NCBI GenBank assembly: GCA_007119455.1
Contig: SKPR01000192.1
Coordinates: forward strand, 1 to 6,030
Reading direction: 5' to 3'
Length of the DNA stretch: 6,030 bases
From: Candidatus Brevefilum sp.
GTDB lineage: Bacteria > Chloroflexota > Anaerolineae > Anaerolineales > Anaerolineaceae
Below the pieces are notes generated by a model that saw only the letters and a program-made list of their open reading frames with translations, was not told the origin of the DNA and searched no databases. Position 1 is the stretch's first letter. Every line of letters starts with the position of its first letter. Shown here one piece after another: positions 1 through 6,030 of the stretch. Made by a program: the position numbers and the translations under genes.

Positions 1-717
1 CCCCTCCAGCAAAAGCCGCTCCGTGGGGACACCGCGTTCTTCCGCCAGAAGGGTCAGCTCCAGGGAATTGGCGAAAACGCTGGTGACAATCCCGCGCCCA
101 TCATCACAAATTGCGGGGCATTGATCTTTGCCGCTGATGGCACGATTGCCCAGAGTGTCATATATTTGGTTGAGGATGGTTATGTAGGCACCCTCAAACC
201 CCAAAACACCTTCGTACATACTGGTGATTTGGGGGTCAACCAGACGAGCTGAACGGACCGGCCCGATTTTGGGGGCATCCTGACCATAATATAAAGCCAT
301 AAACCGGTTGCCGCCATAACCGATATAGTACTCAAACACCATATCGGCTAATGAAAGGCCAGCATGTGGTCGCCCGTAAGCAGGATGGTTCGCAACCTTA
401 ACCAGAACCGGGCGGCGATCAAGGATTTCCGGATCTGCGACCTTCAGCCCGGTCAGTGGATTGACATCTTCTGGGAAGTCTCTTGGTCCGACTGGATCAA
501 CAATCACTATTGGTGTTGGGGTAAGGGTTATCGTTGGCGTCGGTGTTGGTTCCTCTGGTTCAGGCGTATCCGTAACCGTGGGCATCGCTGCCAGGGTCTG
601 CGCAGCGTAAGTCCCAGCCATCGATAAATCTGGCGATTGTGCGGGTGCACAGGCTACCAGAATTACAACCAGCAAGCCTAAAGTTGCCCATTTAATCAGC
701 ATTTTTGGATGTGTCAT
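1..717 (-). CDS. DUF3048 (YerB-like) lipoprotein, 3' end beyond the window
   Basis: The frame is open for 239 codons from ATG at 717 to the left edge, with no stop, so the C-terminal part is missing. Residues 1-23 form a lipoprotein signal peptide: a short Lys-containing n-region, a hydrophobic core (about 11-21) and the lipobox LVAC with Cys23 as the lipidation site. Export and membrane anchoring follow from this. Residues about 46-69 are a Pro/Thr-rich linker (PTPTPT and TLTPTP runs), common in Anaerolineae surface lipoproteins. The DUF3048 N-terminal domain follows: NPLTGL at 86-91, RRPV at 101-104, GLSLADMVFEY at 120-130 and the signature IGPVRSAR at 151-158. The family, which includes Bacillus subtilis YerB, has no established biochemical role, so I assign none. 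Cys200 and Cys204 could form a disulfide (inference). ATG at 717 is preferred over Met6 (702) because it has a well-placed ribosome binding site. The family match is strong and the function unknown. Confidence 0.88.
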   Translation of the reverse strand, partial: MTHPKMLIKWATLGLLVVILVACAPAQSPDLSMAGTYAAQTLAAMPTVTDTPEPEEPTPTPTITLTPTPIVIVDPVGPRDFPEDVNPLTGLKVADPEILDRRPVLVKVANHPAYGRPHAGLSLADMVFEYYIGYGGNRFMALYYGQDAPKIGPVRSARLVDPQITSMYEGVLGFEGAYITILNQIYDTLGNRAISGKDQCPAICDDGRGIVTSVFANSLELTLLAEERGVPTERLLLEG

Positions 718-722
718 AGTTT

Positions 723-728
723 ACCTCT
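723..728 (-). promoter_or_regulatory. Ribosome binding site of the DUF3048 lipoprotein gene
   Basis: The minus strand reads AGAGGT, then five bases, then ATG at 717. This is a good Shine-Dalgarno match at normal spacing. It decides the start over the second Met codon at 702, which would also shorten the n-region of the signal peptide. Confidence 0.75.
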
Positions 729-735
729 GATATAT

Positions 736-770
736 ATTTTACCGTAGAAGAGACTGCTGAACGGAATAAT
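736..770 (-). repeat. Imperfect inverted repeat in the lipoprotein leader
   Basis: On the plus strand, ATTTTACCGT (736-745) and ACGGAATAAT (761-770) are inverted copies matching at 8 of 10 positions, with a 15-base loop. The arms lie just upstream of the ribosome binding site of the lipoprotein gene. No U-run follows on the minus strand, so it does not look like a terminator. It could be an operator-like site, a weak mRNA hairpin or chance in AT-rich DNA. Confidence 0.25.
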
Positions 771-799
771 TTTTCAAGCTCAAATAATACTACCAACTC

Positions 800-828
800 A
801 ATAAAATAACCACTGATTTCTATGTAAA
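800..828 (-). promoter_or_regulatory. Possible sigma-70-type promoter for the lipoprotein gene
   Basis: The minus strand has TTTACA (823-828; 5 of 6 match to the -35 consensus), a 17-base spacer, then TTTATT (800-805; 4 of 6 match to -10). It lies in the AT-rich spacer after the yitJ-type gene and would give a leader of roughly 75 bases. AT-rich DNA yields such matches by chance, and promoter consensus in Chloroflexota is poorly defined, so this is only a candidate. Confidence 0.3.
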
Positions 829-843
829 ATTCTATTAGCCAAA

Positions 844-2721
844 TTAATCTTCAAGCACAATTTGATCAATGATTTCAGCAATTAAATCAAAACGGTTGAA
901 AGCCGGCATAAAGTAAACTCCCTGAAAATCAGATTTTAAATCATGAATAAGTTCAACAGCAATTTTTGCGCCTTCAAATGATGCTTTTTCACCTGCTTGG
1001 GCTATCCGTTGCTGAATGTCATCTGGAATGCTTATTCCAGGCACTTCATTGTGTAAAAATCGCGCATGCCGATCTGTGACCAGGGGAAGGATGCCAACCA
1101 TGATCGGCACATCCAGCGGCCCATTCTCGTTTTCAAAAACATCAAGGAATTGCCGTGCTTTTGTTGTATCAAATACGGGCTGGGTCAAGAAAAAGTCCAC
1201 ACCAGCAGCGATTTTTTTACGGAGAATGTGCATTTCACGTTCTGGTTTGCTGGGACACAAGTTTAATGCACCACCGACAAAGAAATTGGTTGGTTGCCCG
1301 ATCCGGCCTCCCGAATGGTCAACACCGGCATTGAATTCATTTTTAATTAAATGGATCAAGCCCGTTGGGACAAGATCATAAGAATCACTGGCATCCGGAT
1401 AGTCACCAATTGCAGTCGGATCACCCATCACAACAAACACATTACGGACGTTCATAGCATGCGCTGCTAAAAGGTCGCCCTGTACCCTCAATAAATTTCG
1501 ACCCCGGGTCGGGAAGTGGAGTGTGGTTTCAACATCAAAGGACGATTGGATCAGGTGACAAACTGCCCAGGGGCTCATCCGCATGCGTGCCATGGGGCTA
1601 TCTGCCACATCGATCACATCAGCACCGGCATCAGCCAATAAGGAGGCACCTGCTAATAATTTATGCGTCGAAAGCCCTCGAGGTGGGTCCATTTCCACTG
1701 CGATCACAAATTTACCTTCTTCAAATTTTTGAGCCAGCTGCGATTGTGCTGCATCAGGTGCTTCATCCACGACAACTGTCGTTTCCAATTCTGTGATTCC
1801 ATTGATCAGAAAATCATTCGGTGTATTCTTGATCGTGTCGGCAATCACACCGATGTGGGCGGGTGTTGTGCCACAACAACCACCGATCAGATTGGCACCC
1901 ATCCGCCAGAAGGCTTTGGAATAGTCTTTAAAATATTCCGGGCCTGCAGGATACATGATCCGGCCCCCGACCTTTTCGGGGAATCCGGCATTCGGCATGA
2001 CAGAAAACCGAGAATCTGGCAGAGCCAGCTTCATCTCCTGCAGGATTCTTAATAATTGAGCGGGTCCACCAGAACAATTGACGCCGATCACATCTACCCC
2101 AAACCCATCCATTTTCAAAGCAACTTCGCGGGGTGTATCACCTAATAACGTACGGCTATCCCGTGTAAATGTCATTGAGGCGATCACAGGCATATCCGGG
2201 TCAACTGCGTGTGTGGCCTCAACAGCCGCTTTTACCGCCAAAATGTCGACCATAGTCTCAATCAGAATCACATCCACCCCCGCCTCCACCAGCGCCCCTA
2301 TTTGCTCTGTGTAAATCTCAACAGCCTGATCAGGCTGGATACGGCCGAAGGGGGCCAAAGGAACGCCCAATGGACCCACATCACCTGCGATTAACACATC
2401 TTTGAATGATCCCAATGCCACGCGCTGCACCAGATTAACACCGGCTGTGTTAATCTCAGCCAGCCGACCTCCCAGGCCATGTCGATCCAGCTTGGTACGG
2501 TTTGCACCAAAGGTATTGGTCTTAATCACTTCTGCGCCAGCCTGGATATAATCCCGGTGGATATCGGCCACAACAACAGGTTGTGTCAGATTCAGTGCAT
2601 CAAAACAGGCATCAATCTCCACACCCCGTCCATGCAACAAGGTTCCCATGGCACCATCGGTTACCAATGGTCGTGTTGTCTGGTTTAGTCTTGTAAGAAA
2701 TTTTTGTTCTTGTTTTTTCAT
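844..2721 (-). CDS. yitJ: Bifunctional homocysteine S-methyltransferase / 5,10-methylenetetrahydrofolate reductase
   Basis: This is a complete 625-residue protein, the usual length for the YitJ family. Residues about 10-300 form a homocysteine S-methyltransferase barrel: DGAMGT at 22-27, TNTFGANR at 68-75, GVNCSGG around Cys216 and GGCCGT with Cys282/Cys283. These three Cys are the expected zinc ligands that activate the homocysteine thiol. Residues about 325-620 form a flavin-dependent methylenetetrahydrofolate reductase (MetF) domain. VEMDPPRG carries Glu343, the counterpart of the catalytic Glu of E. coli MetF, GDPTAIGDYP (433-442) matches the conserved GD loop, and FLTQPVFD carries Gln514 at the substrate site. 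The reductase makes 5-methyltetrahydrofolate in the cytoplasm, the substrate of MetH encoded just upstream. The methyl donor of the N-terminal domain is uncertain; S-methylmethionine, S-adenosylmethionine or a partner cobalamin protein are possible. It starts 17 bases after the metH stop, so co-transcription is likely. No frame damage is seen. Confidence 0.95.
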   Translation of the reverse strand: MKKQEQKFLTRLNQTTRPLVTDGAMGTLLHGRGVEIDACFDALNLTQPVVVADIHRDYIQAGAEVIKTNTFGANRTKLDRHGLGGRLAEINTAGVNLVQRVALGSFKDVLIAGDVGPLGVPLAPFGRIQPDQAVEIYTEQIGALVEAGVDVILIETMVDILAVKAAVEATHAVDPDMPVIASMTFTRDSRTLLGDTPREVALKMDGFGVDVIGVNCSGGPAQLLRILQEMKLALPDSRFSVMPNAGFPEKVGGRIMYPAGPEYFKDYSKAFWRMGANLIGGCCGTTPAHIGVIADTIKNTPNDFLINGITELETTVVVDEAPDAAQSQLAQKFEEGKFVIAVEMDPPRGLSTHKLLAGASLLADAGADVIDVADSPMARMRMSPWAVCHLIQSSFDVETTLHFPTRGRNLLRVQGDLLAAHAMNVRNVFVVMGDPTAIGDYPDASDSYDLVPTGLIHLIKNEFNAGVDHSGGRIGQPTNFFVGGALNLCPSKPEREMHILRKKIAAGVDFFLTQPVFDTTKARQFLDVFENENGPLDVPIMVGILPLVTDRHARFLHNEVPGISIPDDIQQRIAQAGEKASFEGAKIAVELIHDLKSDFQGVYFMPAFNRFDLIAEIIDQIVLED

Positions 2722-2729
2722 CGTTATAA

Positions 2730-2733
2730 TCCT
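2730..2733 (-). promoter_or_regulatory. Ribosome binding site of the yitJ-type gene
   Basis: The minus strand reads AGGA, then eight bases, then ATG at 2721. The site is short but well spaced. It lies within the 17-base gap after the metH stop, and most of it is part of the small inverted repeat at 2731-2743, so its accessibility may depend on ribosomes finishing metH. Confidence 0.6.
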
Positions 2734-2743
2734 GACAATCAGG
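2731..2743 (-). repeat. Perfect short inverted repeat across the metH stop and the next ribosome binding site
   Basis: The minus strand reads CCTGA, TTG, TCAGG: a perfect 5-bp stem with a 3-base loop. The left arm contains the TGA stop of metH (2739-2741). The right arm contains AGG of the downstream Shine-Dalgarno sequence. A ribosome terminating on metH would melt the stem, consistent with translational coupling. Five base pairs is weak, so a function is inference. Confidence 0.4.
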
Positions 2744-5700
2744 CTTCTAATAATTGCTCTACCCTGCTGGTTCCCACATTGAAGTAACTGGCATCAGGGT
2801 GGTGGACAATGATCGCAGCTGTCGATTGTTCCGGCACCAATTGATAGGCAGAGGTTAATATCATTCCTAACTCAGATTCCGCCGGCAAGAGCTCAAAAAC
2901 CTTTAGATGGTCTTCTAATTCCGGTATAGCGGGGTACCCCCAGGAATAACGCTTACCACGATCCGCAGGCAGATTCAGCTCGCGCCGGATATGGGCATGC
3001 AAATAATCTGCGGTGGCTTCTGCCATCTGGACGGCTAATCCATGCAGGAAATAAGCTTCAGTATAGGAACCCGCTTCCTCTAATTCAGCGAAACGTTGGG
3101 TTGCCTCAGCCCCCACGGTAACAACCTGGAAGGCAACGACATCCATTTTTCCAGATCCCTTAGGGGCAAAATAATCCGCCAGGCATAAGCCTTTTCCTCC
3201 TTGCTGACGGGGAAATTCAAAACGCTCCAAAACCTGTGGTTCAGCACCGTCCAGGCTTTCTGGATCATAGACCAGCAGGGTGTCGTTTGTCGACTGGCAG
3301 GGCCAATAACCATAAACACCCTGGGGCTTGAGCCAGCCTTCACGCTCTGCTGCCTTTCTCATCCTGATCAAGCGTTGATCAAACTCAGCTTTTAATGCTT
3401 TCCAGTCATCACCATGGGTGTTTTTTGCGCCCCAGGATAGACGATACAGTTCATTGATGGAGAGATGTTCACCAACCATAGCCAGGGGCATATCCCTGAC
3501 AACACGGGGGCCCCAATGCGGTGGTTCGGGCAATGTGTCTAATTGAGGTACACCGCTCGTTTTCTTCGTTGAGCGCCGGTTACGCTTAGGTGACAGTTCT
3601 CGTCCCAGTTCAAAATCTGCAGCCTTTTGTATGCTTTCGATCAATGCCTGCCTTTTGTCAACGTTCATCAAAGAGTCCATGGTGGAAAGTCCTTCAAAGG
3701 CATCTTTGCAATAAAAGACACCGGGTTTGTAATAATGACCGGCTTCAGTCAATAAAATTCGTTTTCCAAAACGCGGGTTGATGGCGGCACCACCAATCAA
3801 AACCGGAAAGGACAGCCCACGGCGATCAAGTTCGTTGACGATCAGGGGCATTTGTTTACTGGTGCTGACCAGTAATGCGCTGAGGCCTATGGCATCTGCC
3901 TCTTCCTCGACAGCCCGGCTAATAATGGTTTCTGCCGGAACCTGTTTGCCAAGATCAACAACTGAATAACCGTTATTCGAAAGAATTGTTTTTACCAGGT
4001 TCTTACCAATATCATGCACATCGCCATAAACTGTCGCCAGGACCAGTTTTCCTTTGGTCGTGCCTTCCTTCTTTTCGAGAAAGTTTTCCAGATAGCCCAC
4101 AGCGATTTTCATCACTTCAGCGCTTTGCAGGACGAAGGGCAAGATTAATTCCCCGGCCCCAAACTTATCGCCGACATCCTTCATGGCTGGTAAGAGAACA
4201 TCGTTAAGGATGGTGACCGCAGTAACTGATTTTGGATTATCTGGCTCACGATCCAGAATCGTGTCGATGTCTTCTTCAACTCCGGATTTATGGCGATGGA
4301 GAATGCGCCAATGCAGCCGTTCTTCGGGTGACATCGCGTTCAGGTCAATTTGTTGATCTTTTTCAGCCGGCCGGCTATCTTCAACGGTTTCGAAATAAGC
4401 AATTACTTTTTCAAGGGCATCATCTGATCGATTCAGGATCAAATCCTCAGCCAGTTGTCGCTCTTCTTGAGGAATTTCAGCATAGGGCCGGATATCGGCA
4501 GCATTGACAATCGCCATATCAAGGCCAGCTTGAACCGCATGGTAAAGCATGATGCTGTTCAGTACTGCCCGAGCAGGCCGGGAAAGACCAAAGGACACAT
4601 TGCTGACTCCCAATGAAGTCAAAACCCCGGGCAGGGCTTTCTTGATGCGTCGGATCCCTTCCAGGGTTTGGATGGCTGAATCGTTGAGTTCAGAGTCGCC
4701 CGTGGAGAGTGTGAAAGTGAGGGTGTCGTAAACCAGGTCTTCCGGGTTCAAACCATGGGTGTTGACAGCCAGATCGTAAATCCGCCTGGCAACTTCCAGT
4801 TTTTTGTCAGCGGTTTTGGCCATCCCTTCTTCGTCGATGGTCAAGACAATTACCGCAGCATTAAATTGCCTGGCAAGGGCAAATATCTGGCTTGCTTTTT
4901 CTGGGCCCGATTCAAAGTGGGTTGAATTGATCAGACAGCGTCCCGGGTTAGCCTTTAATGCTGTTTCTATCACATCTATCTCAGTCGAATCAACAACGAG
5001 AGGAACGGGAACAGCATTGGCCAGTTTCTTAACCAGCTTGCGCATTAATTCGGCTTCATCATCGCGTTCGGTCAAAGCCACACACACATCCAGGCCATGG
5101 GCGCCATTGTCAACCTGATCACGCGCCATTTCAATCATTGCATCATAATCCTCTGCCATGATCAGACGTTTGAAGCGCCGCGAGCCCTGGGTATTGAGGC
5201 GTTCACCAATCAGAAATGGCGGCGGCTCCTGTTCCATTGAGACGGCCTGAACCGGCGAAGCCAGCACCGGTTCTTTTTTAGGTTCAGGGGGTTTCGGACG
5301 CGATCGGTTCAATCGTTCATCAAGAATGTTGATATGCTCTGCCTCGGTTCCACAACAACCACCCACCACTCGCACACCAAATTCATTCACAAATTCGAAG
5401 AGCAGGTCTGCAAAAGGCTCAGGTTTCATCGGGTAAACGGCCTTACCATCCACATTCAATGGCAGCCCTGCATTGGGTATGCAAGAAACCGGCAATCGCG
5501 AATTTTCTGCCAGATAGCGGATCGGTTCCCGCATGTAATCAGGCCCGGTCGAGCAATTTAACCCAATCACATCAATACCCATCCCCTCAAGGATGCCCAG
5601 GGCAGCCGCGATATCGGTTCCTAAGAGCATGCGTCCGGTAGTGTCAAGGGTAACCTGAGCCTGAATGGGGAGAACTTCGCCAGTTCCTTCAAAGGCAGCT

Positions 5701-6030
5701 TGAATTCCCTGGATGACGGCTTTCACTTCCAGGATATCCTGTGAAGTTTCAATCAATAGGAGATCAACACCCCCTTCGATCAGCGCGGCCGCCTGTTCTC
5801 TGAAAACATCGACCAGGTCATCAAAGCTGATGTCTGACATCTCAGGGTCTTCGACCGAGATCAATTTGCCGCTGGGGCCCATAGAACCCGCGACAAAACG
5901 TGGTTTTTCATCCGTACTGAATTCATCGGCCAGACGCCGGGCCAGTTCAGCTGCTGCATGATTGATCTCTGAAACCTGATCTCCCAGACCAAACTCAGCC
6001 AGGGTCAATCGATTGGCTCTGAAGGAATCG
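2739..6030 (-). CDS. metH: Cobalamin-dependent methionine synthase MetH, N-terminus beyond the window
   Basis: The frame is open from the right edge to TGA at 2739-2741 (1096 codons). It transfers methyl from 5-methyltetrahydrofolate through cobalamin to homocysteine. Numbering from the TTG at 6008, modules are in the usual order. The homocysteine domain (to about 232) has zinc ligands Cys152 (GLNCSTGP) and Cys218/Cys219 (GGCCGT). A Pro/Lys-rich linker (about 233-262) precedes the pterin-binding domain (about 263-510; FLIGERLNTQGS, GLDVCVA). The cobalamin cap (about 557-650; GDKFGAGELILPFVLQSAEV) precedes the Rossmann B12 domain (about 652-785), with axial His665 in GDVHDIGKN. A basic linker (about 800-830) leads to the reactivation domain (about 835-1089), with RYSWGY (1020-1025) matching the RxxxGY S-adenosylmethionine-binding motif. 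The TTG is not the true start: DSFRANR continues the conserved domain upstream. Alignment to the neighbouring yitJ-type protein suggests 60-70 residues are missing, for a total near 1160. All catalytic modules visible are intact. Confidence 0.96.
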   Translation of the reverse strand, partial: DSFRANRLTLAEFGLGDQVSEINHAAAELARRLADEFSTDEKPRFVAGSMGPSGKLISVEDPEMSDISFDDLVDVFREQAAALIEGGVDLLLIETSQDILEVKAVIQGIQAAFEGTGEVLPIQAQVTLDTTGRMLLGTDIAAALGILEGMGIDVIGLNCSTGPDYMREPIRYLAENSRLPVSCIPNAGLPLNVDGKAVYPMKPEPFADLLFEFVNEFGVRVVGGCCGTEAEHINILDERLNRSRPKPPEPKKEPVLASPVQAVSMEQEPPPFLIGERLNTQGSRRFKRLIMAEDYDAMIEMARDQVDNGAHGLDVCVALTERDDEAELMRKLVKKLANAVPVPLVVDSTEIDVIETALKANPGRCLINSTHFESGPEKASQIFALARQFNAAVIVLTIDEEGMAKTADKKLEVARRIYDLAVNTHGLNPEDLVYDTLTFTLSTGDSELNDSAIQTLEGIRRIKKALPGVLTSLGVSNVSFGLSRPARAVLNSIMLYHAVQAGLDMAIVNAADIRPYAEIPQEERQLAEDLILNRSDDALEKVIAYFETVEDSRPAEKDQQIDLNAMSPEERLHWRILHRHKSGVEEDIDTILDREPDNPKSVTAVTILNDVLLPAMKDVGDKFGAGELILPFVLQSAEVMKIAVGYLENFLEKKEGTTKGKLVLATVYGDVHDIGKNLVKTILSNNGYSVVDLGKQVPAETIISRAVEEEADAIGLSALLVSTSKQMPLIVNELDRRGLSFPVLIGGAAINPRFGKRILLTEAGHYYKPGVFYCKDAFEGLSTMDSLMNVDKRQALIESIQKAADFELGRELSPKRNRRSTKKTSGVPQLDTLPEPPHWGPRVVRDMPLAMVGEHLSINELYRLSWGAKNTHGDDWKALKAEFDQRLIRMRKAAEREGWLKPQGVYGYWPCQSTNDTLLVYDPESLDGAEPQVLERFEFPRQQGGKGLCLADYFAPKGSGKMDVVAFQVVTVGAEATQRFAELEEAGSYTEAYFLHGLAVQMAEATADYLHAHIRRELNLPADRGKRYSWGYPAIPELEDHLKVFELLPAESELGMILTSAYQLVPEQSTAAIIVHHPDASYFNVGTSRVEQLLEA

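Noticed and set aside
364..627. Plus-strand reading frame of 87 codons
   Set aside because: It lies wholly opposite the lipoprotein gene. Its product is low-complexity Trp/Arg-rich, arising from the antisense of the Pro/Thr linker, and resembles no protein family.
736..741. TAAAAT on the minus strand as a -10 element
   Set aside because: It lies only about 18 bases before the ATG, so transcription would start at or within the ribosome binding site. No good -35 sits 16-18 bases upstream.
718..843. Rho-independent terminator after the yitJ-type gene
   Set aside because: I found no GC-rich stem followed by a U-run on the minus strand; the only inverted repeat is imperfect and AT-rich.
1016..2688. 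Several plus-strand reading frames of 60-130 codons
   Set aside because: All are antisense to the well-conserved YitJ-type gene and show no recognisable domain or convincing ribosome binding site.
2722..2738. metH and the yitJ-type gene as one split or frameshifted polyprotein
   Set aside because: They are in different frames, separated by a proper stop and a ribosome binding site, and each ends or begins at the usual family boundary.
3080..3343. Minus-strand reading frame of 87 codons in a second frame
   Set aside because: It overlaps the reactivation domain of metH, which is intact in its own frame. This one has no family features.
3201..5961. Plus-strand reading frames opposite metH
   Set aside because: These are shadows of a strongly conserved gene; compositions are Ser/Arg/Pro-rich as expected of antisense frames.
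6006..6008. TTG as the start codon of metH
   Set aside because: The frame stays open to the window edge, and the codons upstream encode DSFRANR, which aligns with the conserved homocysteine-domain core. The true start is outside the window.
1..6030. Apparent excess of GATC sites
   Set aside because: A hand count gives about 49, against roughly 24 expected for equal base use. Most fall in coding sequence at common Asp, Ile and adjacent codon combinations, so codon usage explains it at least as well as a methylation or restriction system.
2739..6030. SAM or cobalamin riboswitch controlling the operon
   Set aside because: Such elements would lie upstream of the metH start, which is outside the window; nothing inside supports one.

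Overview
The window looks like ordinary bacterial chromosome from a Chloroflexota member, probably class Anaerolineae. The main clue is the left-hand lipoprotein: its mature N-terminus (an AAQTLAAMPT segment followed by a Pro/Thr-repeat linker) is typical of secreted lipoproteins in that class. The MetH variant, with DVCVA in the folate domain and a complete reactivation domain, also fits a deep-branching bacterium. The assignment is inference from protein style, not from a marker gene.

All supported genes are on the minus strand, so transcription runs right to left. From 6030 to 2739 lies cobalamin-dependent methionine synthase (metH), missing only about 60-70 N-terminal residues beyond the right edge. 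After a 17-base gap comes a complete two-domain gene (844-2721) of the YitJ type, with an N-terminal homocysteine S-methyltransferase domain and a C-terminal 5,10-methylenetetrahydrofolate reductase domain. A 126-base AT-rich spacer (718-843) follows. Then comes the 5' part (1-717) of a gene for a DUF3048/YerB-type lipoprotein, which runs off the left edge.

metH and the yitJ-type gene form a clear pathway pair. The reductase domain makes 5-methyltetrahydrofolate, and MetH uses it to methylate homocysteine to methionine through cobalamin. The stop codon of metH and the ribosome binding site of the next gene sit within one small inverted repeat, which suggests translational coupling. The lipoprotein gene has its own ribosome binding site and a possible promoter, and no evident metabolic link to methionine synthesis.

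I found no mobile element, tRNA, rRNA, CRISPR array or clear Rho-independent terminator. I see no undescribed system here. The most thought-provoking points are the two homocysteine methyltransferase modules side by side in one operon and the hairpin at the gene junction.
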